Below, piece by piece: positions 26,847 through 33,891 of a DNA stretch of 64,000 nucleotides. This stretch comes from Dawidia soli. GTDB taxonomy: Bacteria; Bacteroidota; Bacteroidia; Cytophagales; Cyclobacteriaceae. Both the position numbers and the translations under genes were made by a program. The stretch is taken from NCBI RefSeq assembly GCF_018598185.1, contig NZ_JAHESC010000024.1, positions 1 through 64,000 on the forward strand. Reading direction: 5' to 3'. The first letter of the stretch is position 1; the number at the start of each line of letters is the position of its first letter. The notes under the pieces are model-generated. The model saw only the letters and a program-made list of their open reading frames with translations. It was not told the origin of the DNA and ran no database searches.

Positions 26847-27743
26847 TCACGCCAACAGCAGGCCGGCGCCAAAGAGCAGCACAAAGAGCAACGTAGACAT
26901 CGCCATCTGTTTCAGGAACGGATCCAGGGCGGTAGAAGGCTTGTGGGTTACGGCCAGGCCATTGCGCACAAACAGCGGCACGCTGGCCAGGAACAGGAAC
27001 TGCGTGGGCGACTGGTAGTGAAACACGGTATACAACACGGCGCACAGCACGCCCCCCACCAGCAGGCACCAGTGATACGCCACGGCTTTATCGCGACCAA
27101 TGCGCACGGGAATGGAATATTTGCCCGCCTTTCGGTCGGATTCGATGTCGCGGATATTATTGACATTCAGTACGGCGATCGAGAACAGGCCGCAGCTCAG
27201 CGCCGGCAATACCTCATAGGGGGTAATGGCTTTGGTGAACAGATAGTACGAGCCCATCACGCCCACCAGGCCAAAAAAGATCAGCACGGAAAGGTCGCCC
27301 AGGCCGATGTAGCCATAGGGCTTGCGGCCCACGGTGTAGGCAATGGCGGCGCCAATGCTGAGGAGTCCCAGTCCCAGGAAGAACAGAATGGCGTTCCAGG
27401 CCAGGCCAAACGAAAAGAACAGCAGTGAAATGCCGCTGGCGAGGCTCAGCAGCACAAAAATGATGACGGCGGCGCGCATCTGGCCTGCCGTGATGCGGCC
27501 GCTTTGTACGGCGCGGGCCGGCCCTTTGCGATCGGCGCTGTCGGCGCCGTGTATGGAGTCGCCATAGTCATTGGCGAGGTTTGAGAGGATCTGCAGGAAG
27601 ATGGTCGTGAGCACACACAGCAAAAAGATGCCCCATTGAAAGGCGCCTGCAGCAGAGGCGAGAAAACCACCCATGGCGATGCTTGATAAAGCCAGCGGCA
27701 GGGTACGCAGGCGAAAGGCCTGTAACCAGACTTTTGTATTCAT
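26847..27743 (-). CDS. menA: 1,4-dihydroxy-2-naphthoate polyprenyltransferase
   Basis: Attaches the prenyl tail in menaquinone synthesis at the inner membrane. The 298-residue UbiA-family protein starts WLQAFRLRTLPLALSSIAMGGFL and has eight or nine membrane helices. The two Asp-rich metal sites are NDYGDSIHGADSADRKGP (about 68-85) and NNIRDIESDRKAGKYSIPVRIG, the latter typical of MenA. Presence of MenA fits menaquinone-based respiration, as is common in Bacteroidota. The two peroxidase genes lie upstream on the same strand (20 bp gap before menA runs the opposite end), with possible co-transcription. Confidence 0.93.
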   Translation of the reverse strand: MNTKVWLQAFRLRTLPLALSSIAMGGFLASAAGAFQWGIFLLCVLTTIFLQILSNLANDYGDSIHGADSADRKGPARAVQSGRITAGQMRAAVIIFVLLSLASGISLLFFSFGLAWNAILFFLGLGLLSIGAAIAYTVGRKPYGYIGLGDLSVLIFFGLVGVMGSYYLFTKAITPYEVLPALSCGLFSIAVLNVNNIRDIESDRKAGKYSIPVRIGRDKAVAYHWCLLVGGVLCAVLYTVFHYQSPTQFLFLASVPLFVRNGLAVTHKPSTALDPFLKQMAMSTLLFVLLFGAGLLLA

Positions 27744-27763
27744 AGCAACGCAAAAGTAGAGGA

Positions 27764-28324
27764 TTAGATGGAAATCTTGCTAACGATCTGCTCGTCGAGC
27801 GGATTGACTTTGGAGGGGAAGAACGAAACGACGTTTCCGTCGCGGTCGATCAGGTATTTGCAAAAATTCCACGAGGGGGCATGACCCGACCGGGCCTGCA
27901 GCCATCTATATAAAGGATGCTGATCGCGGCCTTTGACCGAGATCTTTTCAAACATTTGAAATTTTACGCCATAGTTCTTCTGGCAGAAGGCGGCGATGTC
28001 GCTGCTGGAGCCGGGCTCCTGCCACAGGAAATTATTGGCGGGGAAACCAAGTACAACCACTTTGTCGCCAAACTGTTCGTGCAGTTTTTCGAGGTCGGCA
28101 TACTGCGGGGTATAGCCGCATTTGGAGGCCGTGTTGACGATCAGCATGTACTTGCCTTTATACCGGGCCAGGTCGATCTCTTCACCATCCAGGGCCCGCA
28201 TTTTAAAGTCGTAGATCGAACCCTCGACAGGCCCGCGCTTTTTTGCCGACAACAGCTTGGAAGAAAAGAATGCTACAAGGCCCATCGTAACAGCTATCCA
28301 GGCTGTAACTTTAATTAATCTCAT
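27764..28324 (-). CDS. Glutathione peroxidase family, membrane-anchored copy
   Basis: A 186-residue thiol peroxidase starting at ATG 28324, which overlaps the end of the preceding paralog by 14 bp. The N-terminus is a membrane anchor or signal (MRLIKVTAWIAVTMGLVAFFSSKLL) followed by the Gpx core: IYDFKMRALDGEEIDLARYKGKYMLIVNTASKCGYTPQYADLEKLHEQFG, VVVLGFPANNFLWQEPGSS, and the Trp-Asn motif SWNFCKYLIDRDG. The catalytic residue is Cys, not selenocysteine. It is close to its upstream neighbour, so it came from tandem duplication. Here FLWQEPG replaces the usual FGxQEPG. Confidence 0.9.
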   Translation of the reverse strand: MRLIKVTAWIAVTMGLVAFFSSKLLSAKKRGPVEGSIYDFKMRALDGEEIDLARYKGKYMLIVNTASKCGYTPQYADLEKLHEQFGDKVVVLGFPANNFLWQEPGSSSDIAAFCQKNYGVKFQMFEKISVKGRDQHPLYRWLQARSGHAPSWNFCKYLIDRDGNVVSFFPSKVNPLDEQIVSKISI

Positions 28325-28811
28325 CGATGATCTGTTTGTCCAACGGGTTGACCCCCGAGGCATAGAACTTCACGGTGCCGTCGGGCTTTACCAGGTATTT
28401 GCTGAAGTTCCAGCCGGGTTCGCTGCCGGTCTTTTCCTTCAGCCATTTATAGAGGGGATGCTGGTCGGCGCCTTTTACCGAGATCTTTTCAAACATCTGG
28501 AATTTTACGCCATAGTTCTTTTGGCAGAACGAAGCAATTTCCGAATTGCTGCCGGGCTCTTGCGAGCCGAAGTTGTTGGCCGGAAAACCGAGCACCGTAA
28601 CTTTGTTGCCAAATTGCTCGTGCAGCTTTTCCAGGTCGGCATACTGCGGGGTATAGCCGCACTTCGACGCCACGTTTACGATCAGCAGCGTCTTGCCTTT
28701 ATACTGGGAAAAATCGATCAGTTCACCCTCCAGGGAGTTGATCTTAAAATCATAGATCGAGGTTGCCATGGGTTGGATCAGCAGGAAGAGCGCCAGGAGG
28801 ATTGTTTTCAT
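28311..28811 (-). CDS. Glutathione peroxidase family, exported copy
   Basis: A 166-residue thiol peroxidase with a short signal peptide (MKTILLALFLLIQPMATS). Core motifs: IYDFKINSLEGELIDFSQYKGKTLLIVNVASKCGYTPQYADLEKLHEQFGNK, VLGFPANNFGSQEPGSNSEI, and WNFSKYLVKPDG. Catalytic Cys, Gln and Trp positions are kept. Many long stretches are identical to the next gene, with which it overlaps by 14 bp, so they are recent tandem paralogs. Both are predicted to act outside the cytoplasm against peroxides. Confidence 0.92.
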   Translation of the reverse strand: MKTILLALFLLIQPMATSIYDFKINSLEGELIDFSQYKGKTLLIVNVASKCGYTPQYADLEKLHEQFGNKVTVLGFPANNFGSQEPGSNSEIASFCQKNYGVKFQMFEKISVKGADQHPLYKWLKEKTGSEPGWNFSKYLVKPDGTVKFYASGVNPLDKQIIDEIN

Positions 28812-28967
28812 AACGATCGTTCGGTTAGTGTATCCGTGTAAGGAATAGGCAAAACTAGACGTTTTATTCCACTTTTTACCCGAAATAGTGATGAATTAAC
28901 GCAGGCAGGTATAGCAGGCCGCAGGAAGGGCCGGGACAAACGGTGACGGAACTATATACTTTGTGAT

Positions 28968-28999
28968 AAAAAAAAGCCAGGCTTGAGGGCCTGGCTTTT
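28968..28999 (-). terminator. Intrinsic terminator after cspA
   Basis: On the minus strand GCCAGGC (28995-28989) pairs with GCCTGGC (28982-28976) around a 6-nt loop, followed by eight T. It lies 20 bp after the cspA stop. Confidence 0.85.
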
Positions 29000-29018
29000 G
29001 CAAAGAGTGAAAGATGTA

Positions 29019-29216
29019 TTAGTTGGCTAAACGAACGTTAACCGCATTAATTCCTTTTTTACCTTGCTGAAGCTCGAATGTTACCACGTCTTTTTCGCGG
29101 ATTGAATCTACCAGCAGGCCAGAAATGTGCACAAAATACTCTTGGCCGGTTGCTGTTTCTTTGATGAAGCCGAAACCTTTGGCTTCATTAAAAAATTTTA
29201 CTACTCCTTCTTTCAT
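29019..29216 (-). CDS. cspA: Cold-shock protein
   Basis: A 65-residue single cold-shock domain that binds single-stranded RNA and DNA. ATG 29216 gives the standard start MKEGVVKFFNEAKGFGFIKE; RNP1 is KGFGFIK and RNP2 is EYFVHIS. The end GKKGINAVNVRL is typical. A TAnnTTTG box lies 25 bp upstream and a terminator follows, so it is a single-gene unit. Divergent from the rhlE helicase gene, which is a natural partner in cold adaptation and RNA unwinding. Confidence 0.95.
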   Translation of the reverse strand: MKEGVVKFFNEAKGFGFIKETATGQEYFVHISGLLVDSIREKDVVTFELQQGKKGINAVNVRLAN

Positions 29217-29240
29217 TGAAAATGTTAAAATATTCTGGTG

Positions 29241-29248
29241 CAAAGGTA
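29241..29248 (-). promoter_or_regulatory. -7 box for cspA
   Basis: On the minus strand the box reads TACCTTTG, a full match to the Bacteroidota -7 consensus TAnnTTTG. It is 25-32 nt upstream of the cspA ATG, giving a short leader of about 20 nt. No clear -33 TTTG at the expected distance. Confidence 0.5.
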
Positions 29249-29445
29249 GCAGAATTAATTTAAAGGAGGCTGGGAACCCTCCGATTTGCCGGTTTTGGCG
29301 CCAGACGGTAGTGTCAGATTATTTCCGTATTTTTGTGTCCATTATCTCGAATTTTATATAAAAAGCGCGATTTAAACGCAAATTCACACAAAGAGGCCCG
29401 TTTGCACCAGTCATCCTCCCGCCTCTTTCAGGCACAAGAAAATCT

Positions 29446-31101
29446 ATGACATTTGAAAATTTAAAGCTTATTGAGCCCCTGTTACGGGCTTTAACGACAG
29501 AAGGCTATACCACTCCCACCCCCATTCAAGCACAGGCCATTCCCGTATTGTTGGAGCGAAAAGACCTTTTGGGCTGCGCCCAGACCGGCACCGGTAAAAC
29601 GGCAGCGTTTGCGCTGCCCATCCTGCAGAACCTGCACGAAGACGAATTATACGTAAAAGGCCCGGAGGGCATCAAGGCCCTGGTCCTTACCCCCACCCGC
29701 GAGCTGGCCATCCAGATCGGCGATAGCTTTGCCGCCTACGGCCGCCACCTGCGCCTGACCCACACGGTCATCTTTGGCGGTGTGTCGCAACATACGCAAA
29801 CCAAGGCTTTGCGCGACGGCGTCGACATCCTGATCGCCACGCCGGGCCGCCTGCTCGACCTCATGAATCAGAAGTTCGTCAAGCTCGACAACCTCAAGAT
29901 GTTTGTGCTCGACGAGGCTGACCGCATGCTGGACATGGGTTTTATCCACGACGTAAAAAAGGTTATTGCCCGCATTCCTGCCAAGCGCCAGACACTGTTC
30001 TTCTCGGCCACCATGCCGCCGGAGATCGCCAAGCTGGCGAACACCATCCTCACAAACCCGGTAAAGGTGGAAGTGACGCCGGTGTCGTCTACGGCCAACA
30101 CCATTCAGCAGTCGGTATACTTTGTCGACAAGAAAGACAAACGCAAGCTGCTGAACCATATCCTGCAAGACCGCACCATCGGCACGGCCCTGGTCTTTAC
30201 CCGCACCAAACACGGCGCGGACCGCGTGGCACGCCACCTGAACGAGTCGGGCATTCGCGCGGAGGCCATTCACGGCGACAAGTCACAAGGCGCACGCCAA
30301 CGCGCGCTGATCAATTTTAAAGCCCGCAAGACACGCATCCTGGTGGCCACGGATATTGCCGCCCGCGGTATCGACATCGATGAGCTCACGCACGTGATCA
30401 ACTTCGAGCTGCCCAACGTGCCCGAGACCTACGTGCACCGCATCGGTCGTACCGGCCGCGCCGGCGCGAGCGGCGTTTCCCTGTCGTTCTGCGACGAAGA
30501 AGAAAAGGAATACCTGCAAGACATTCATAAGCTGATCGCCAAGACCATTCCGGTGGTCGAAGATCATCCCTACCCGTTGCAACGCGACGGCATGCCGAAG
30601 ATCGTACCGGCAACACAACCCGCCGACCGGCAGCGCCAGGGTAACCGCTCGCAGCATCAGGGTGGCAACCGATCCCAGCGTCAGGGGGGTAATCGCCAGG
30701 GAGACAACCGTCGTCACCAACAGCCCAAGCCCCCGGTAACAAACAATACGTCTGCCGACGTAGAAGGCAATACCCCGACAGAGGGCAATGGCCAATTACG
30801 CAACGAAGGCAACAGCCGTAACGGCCGCCGCCGCGGGCGGAACCGTAATCGCAATAGGCAAAGCCAGGGGCAGGTTCAAGGCCAGGATCAGTCGCAAGAG
30901 CAACAGGCTCAGGCACGCCCGCAAGGCCAGCAGCAAAACAATCCACCGCGTCAACCCCGGCCGCCGCGCCAGGAACAGCGCTCACCCCGTCAGGAACAAC
31001 GCAACGCTCCCCGCAAAGAGAGCCGCAACGACGACGGGTTTGAAAAGCTGGATTGGGGTGAAGACCTGAAGTGGGGCAGCGAACGTCTCGACATCGATTA
31101 G
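29446..31101 (+). CDS. rhlE: DEAD-box RNA helicase, RhlE-like, with long disordered tail
   Basis: ATP-dependent RNA helicase of 551 residues. Motifs: Q motif [13 protein letters not shown], Walker [26 protein letters not shown] in [16 protein letters not shown] in [22 protein letters not shown], and [13 protein letters not shown]. The core ends near residue 375. The rest is a low-complexity tail rich in Gln, Asn, Arg and Pro ([20 protein letters not shown] and similar), which should bind RNA without a stable fold and may drive condensates. Such tails are usual for RhlE in Bacteroidota. It may work with divergent cspA in cold response. Convergent with the Fic gene, 3 bp away. Confidence 0.93.
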   Translation: MTFENLKLIEPLLRALTTEGYTTPTPIQAQAIPVLLERKDLLGCAQTGTGKTAAFALPILQNLHEDELYVKGPEGIKALVLTPTRELAIQIGDSFAAYGRHLRLTHTVIFGGVSQHTQTKALRDGVDILIATPGRLLDLMNQKFVKLDNLKMFVLDEADRMLDMGFIHDVKKVIARIPAKRQTLFFSATMPPEIAKLANTILTNPVKVEVTPVSSTANTIQQSVYFVDKKDKRKLLNHILQDRTIGTALVFTRTKHGADRVARHLNESGIRAEAIHGDKSQGARQRALINFKARKTRILVATDIAARGIDIDELTHVINFELPNVPETYVHRIGRTGRAGASGVSLSFCDEEEKEYLQDIHKLIAKTIPVVEDHPYPLQRDGMPKIVPATQPADRQRQGNRSQHQGGNRSQRQGGNRQGDNRRHQQPKPPVTNNTSADVEGNTPTEGNGQLRNEGNSRNGRRRGRNRNRNRQSQGQVQGQDQSQEQQAQARPQGQQQNNPPRQPRPPRQEQRSPRQEQRNAPRKESRNDDGFEKLDWGEDLKWGSERLDID

Positions 31102-31104
31102 TCG

Positions 31105-32217
31105 TTATCCTTCGAGGATGCGAATGAGGTCTTCGTTGATGTAATATACCTCCGTGCCTTCTTTTTTGGGCATGACGATCTTTGCGCGCACAAGCTCGTC
31201 CATGTATTTGGTCAACGTGGTGCGTGAGGTCCTGTCCAGCACATTGGCCAGCGTTTTCATGCGGCTGTAGGGCTGGCTGAACAGCGCCTCATTCACATCC
31301 TTATTATACCACTTGATGTGCTTCTTGCCGTGGGCGAGCGTGGCCTCCATTTGCTGAACAGTTTCGCCGATCAGCCGGTTCGTGTAAAGTGACGTTTGCT
31401 CAACAGCATCAAGCATGTATAAGATCCATTGTTTCCACGCACTGCGCTGGGTGATGGCGCTCAGATTATAATAGTATTCATCTTTGTTGGCAATGATATA
31501 CTTGGAGAGGTATAGCACCGGCTTGGACAACAGCCCTTTATTGACCAGGTATAGAAGATTCAGGATCCTGCCCGTGCGGCCATTGCCGTCGGCAAAGGGA
31601 TGTATGGCCTCGAACTGGTAGTGCGCTACGCACATCTTCAGCAAGGGGTCGGCGGGGTATTGCTCGTCGTCGTTGAGATACTCTAGTAAGTTTTCAAGAA
31701 AGCGTTCCACGACACCTTCGCCGCGCGGCGGTGTATAAACCACCTCGCCGGTTCTGAACTCGCTTTGCCCCTGTTTAATGATGATCTGTGCCTGCGGCGA
31801 CCGAATGCCGCTCGCCGTGTTTTTGATCTGTTGAAAAATACCCGTGATCAGGTTCTGCGTGATCGTCTGATCCTCCTGCAACCGGCGGTGCCCTTCCCAC
31901 AGGGCCTCGCGGTATTTCAGCACCTCTTTTGTACCCACATTAGCCCGCTCTTCGCGGACAGTGTCGGACACAGCTTTGTAAAGCTCGTCTTCCGTTGTAA
32001 AGATATTCTCGATTGCCGTAGACGCCTTAGCCTCTTGCAGGGCAATGGTGTTCACAAGCATATAGGGGTTGGGCAGCCGCAGTACGTGCCCGTCCATCGC
32101 GGCCAGGGCCCTTGACGCCGAAACGAGCTTTCTGAGAATGTATGGATCATTCTCTACGTCGGGCGAGGGCGGTAGCAGCGGGAGGTCGTTGTAGGGTTCT
32201 TTTCTGTCGTAGGCCAT
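31105..32217 (-). CDS. Fic/DOC family protein with N-terminal inhibitory motif
   Basis: A 370-residue Fic protein, ATG 32217. The catalytic motif HPFADGNGRTGR is intact, so AMP or another nucleotide moiety could be transferred to a target. The N-terminal helix carries the inhibitory motif S/T-x-x-x-E-G/N as STAIEN, which places it among self-inhibited (class II) Fic proteins. An N-terminal Fic_N block (PPSPDVENDPYILRKLVSASRALAAMDG) precedes, and the C-terminal end is a winged helix (SRMKTLANVLDRTSRTTLTKYMDELVRAKIVMPKKEG). The upstream DNA holds three 70-bp palindromic repeats, fitting self-regulation through that winged helix. Targets unknown. Confidence 0.92.
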   Translation of the reverse strand: MAYDRKEPYNDLPLLPPSPDVENDPYILRKLVSASRALAAMDGHVLRLPNPYMLVNTIALQEAKASTAIENIFTTEDELYKAVSDTVREERANVGTKEVLKYREALWEGHRRLQEDQTITQNLITGIFQQIKNTASGIRSPQAQIIIKQGQSEFRTGEVVYTPPRGEGVVERFLENLLEYLNDDEQYPADPLLKMCVAHYQFEAIHPFADGNGRTGRILNLLYLVNKGLLSKPVLYLSKYIIANKDEYYYNLSAITQRSAWKQWILYMLDAVEQTSLYTNRLIGETVQQMEATLAHGKKHIKWYNKDVNEALFSQPYSRMKTLANVLDRTSRTTLTKYMDELVRAKIVMPKKEGTEVYYINEDLIRILEG

Positions 32218-32224
32218 GCTTAAA

Positions 32225-32412
32225 TGTTCACTTTTTATTAAAAAATGAACAGATGACCAATATACGTCCAATTATTAGACAGTTCGATAGATTGTGTTCA
32301 TTTTTTAGCAAAAAATGAACATATAGGCAGTTTATGTCCAATTATTGAACAGGTTAGTCCCATATGTTCATTTTTTTAATAAAAATGAACGTTAGGTAAA
32401 GGACGTCCAAAA
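32225..32412. repeat. Three 70-bp tandem units with palindromes, upstream of the Fic gene
   Basis: TGTTCA ... TGAACA palindromes, each 27 nt with an A/T-rich centre, start at 32225, 32295 and 32365, exactly 70 bp apart (the third ends TGAACG). Between them a second conserved element, GTCCAATTATT(A/G)(A)ACAG, occurs at about 32266, 32336 and 32405. The first palindrome ends 8-34 bp from the Fic ATG, so binding there would control Fic expression. Likely an operator array. Confidence 0.75.
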
Positions 32413-32438
32413 AATTGAACAGATTGGGCAGCGTTTAA

Positions 32439-32474
32439 ATGAAAAGAGGCAGCCTTCCGGTTGCCTCTTTTCAT
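32439..32474. terminator. Perfect hairpin, terminator-like, between convergent-facing regions
   Basis: ATGAAAAGAGGCA (32439-32451) pairs with TGCCTCTTTTCAT (32462-32474) around a 10-nt loop. It lies 20 bp after the stop of the minus-strand lipoprotein gene (32494) and could serve either strand. Confidence 0.7.
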
Positions 32475-32493
32475 GATCGTACCACGGGTGGGG

Positions 32494-33003
32494 TTATTGT
32501 CCTGGAGCCAGGTGGTTGCTGCTGAAGGAATCGCGGAACATTTTCCAGCCTTTGGCGGTCTTTTTCCAAAGCACCAGGAACTTGCCGTCATCAAACATCA
32601 TCTGGTTTTCGCCAAACGATTGCCACAGCCCTTCTTCCACCACATAGCCGTCGCCCAGACCGTATACCTCGGTGGTAATGAACTTTCCGTTTCGCAAACC
32701 GATGTCGTCATAGGCCGTACGGAAGAATCGGCGGGCAGCATCGGGCCCGCAAAGCGCCGGCATGCCGGGTGCCATGATGCAGCAGTCGTCGGCATACCGC
32801 TCGATGAACAAAGACGAGTCTCCTTTGACAAAGGCCTGAAAGTATACTTCGTTGCTGGCAGCGATGGCTTCGCGTGCTTCTTCCAACGTCCTCGTCGGTT
32901 GTGCGTGTACTCTTTCCCTTTCTTTGCAGCCTTGCAACAAAAAGAAGATGACCAGTGCTATGGCAACGCCTGCCACCAGGCTTACGAGCTGATTCGTTTT
33001 CAT
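32494..33003 (-). CDS. DUF4440/SnoaL-like lipoprotein
   Basis: A 169-residue protein from ATG 33003. The N-terminus is a lipoprotein signal (VSLVAGVAIALVIFFLLQGC). The mature part has the NTF2-like SnoaL/DUF4440 fold: ARE AIAASNEVYFQAFVKGDSSLFIERYADDCCIMAPGMPALCGPDAARRFF, then GLGDGYVVEEGLWQSFGENQMMFDDGKFLVLWKKTAKGWKMFRDSFSSN. The Trp-Lys-Met-Phe-x-D end is diagnostic. Such proteins are small-ligand binders or hydratase-like; no substrate can be given. The terminator-like hairpin at 32439-32474 follows. Confidence 0.85.
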   Translation of the reverse strand: MKTNQLVSLVAGVAIALVIFFLLQGCKERERVHAQPTRTLEEAREAIAASNEVYFQAFVKGDSSLFIERYADDCCIMAPGMPALCGPDAARRFFRTAYDDIGLRNGKFITTEVYGLGDGYVVEEGLWQSFGENQMMFDDGKFLVLWKKTAKGWKMFRDSFSSNHLAPGQ

Positions 33004-33097
33004 ACTGTGTGATCTCATGGTATCTGTGTTATTTCTGATACAAAGATCACCCGGCCGGTACGCCGGAAATTGTAAAAAACCGAAAACGCCGATGTTG

Positions 33098-33352
33098 CGC
33101 CCTTTCAGGGCTTGAATGCCCTATACATTTTGTAGACCAGGCCTGCAGCCTGGGCTGATGTGTGCCGCCCTTTCAGGGCTTGAATCCCCCCTACATGTTG
33201 ACCACGCCTGCAGCCTGAGCTGATATGTTACGCCCTGTCAGGGCGATCTGTTCGTATAGCCCTGAAGGGGCGTGATATAATAGCCCAGGCTGCAGCGATA
33301 GCGGAGGCCTGGGTAAATGAACACCCTATAATATCCAAGCCCTGAAAGGGCG
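33098..33352. repeat. Intergenic palindromic repeat, copy C (tandem array)
   Basis: The longest array. Two direct units of ~80 bp (CGCCCTTTCAGGGCTTGAAT, then a CAGGCCTGCAGCCTGGGCT dyad) start at 33098 and about 33166, then a partial CGCCCTGTCAGGGCG at 33230. After that the order reverses: AGCCCTGAAGGGGCG at about 33258, a CCCAGGC/GCCTGGG pair around 33284-33313, and AGCCCTGAAAGGGCG at 33338-33352. It fills the gap between the lipoprotein and the VOC gene; nothing else is seen there. Confidence 0.8.
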
Positions 33353-33397
33353 TAACAGCCAGGTAGGTGCCAGGCGTTACAACAATATCAACCTTCG

Positions 33398-33829
33398 TTA
33401 CTGCAATCCGGGGGTGCTGGCTTCTGCCTCCTGGAGCACCTCCAGGTAATGCGGGTTGTACATGATGCCCAGGATGTTGCCAAAGGGATCGATCACCGAC
33501 GCCGTTATGAAGCCTTCGCCGCGATCGATGATGGGCTCGTATTCTTTGGCGCCTTTTGACAGCAGATGTTCAAGTGTGCCTTTGACATCATCTACGTGCC
33601 AGGACATGATCGCGCCGCCCGGGCCGGGTTGTGCTGCCTGGGGTTTATACTTGGCATCGATCAGTCCGAACTCGTGCTGATAGTCGCCGATACGCCATTC
33701 CGAATAGCCGGGGCGATTAAAGTATGGTTCAACACCAAACAATGCCGTGTACCATCTTTTTGCGGCATGGTGATCGTCTGCGTAAAAGCTGATGTTGGAA
33801 AAACCGCGTAATCTCGATGTAGTGGCCAT
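33398..33829 (-). CDS. VOC-family (glyoxalase/bleomycin-resistance fold) protein
   Basis: The 143-residue protein has the paired beta-alpha-beta-beta-beta VOC fold: SNISFYADDHHAAKRWYTALFGVEPYFNRPGYSEWRIGDYQHEFGLID, then SWHVDDVKGTLEHLLSKGAKEYEPIIDRGEGFITASVIDPFGNILGIMYNPHYLE. The D-P-F-G-N-x-L-G-I end is the common metal-binding strand region. Metal ligands cannot be fixed with certainty. Could be a lyase, dioxygenase or binding protein. Single gene. Confidence 0.85.
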   Translation of the reverse strand: MATTSRLRGFSNISFYADDHHAAKRWYTALFGVEPYFNRPGYSEWRIGDYQHEFGLIDAKYKPQAAQPGPGGAIMSWHVDDVKGTLEHLLSKGAKEYEPIIDRGEGFITASVIDPFGNILGIMYNPHYLEVLQEAEASTPGLQ

Positions 33830-33891
33830 GATGCAGTACGTTTAAGTGGAACATGCAGCATGTCACTCAAAACTGATGCCTGTGGAACCTC

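Noticed and set aside
28311-28811. Selenocysteine glutathione peroxidase
   Set aside because: The active-site codon reads Cys in both copies (SKCGYTPQ); there is no in-frame TGA.
29328-29335. TATTTTTG as rhlE promoter
   Set aside because: It fits the -7 consensus, but no TTTG lies at the -33 distance and it is 110 bp from the ATG, so support is too weak to list.
33098-33352. CRISPR array
   Set aside because: The units are self-complementary hairpins of varying order and orientation without uniform unique spacers, and no cas gene is present.
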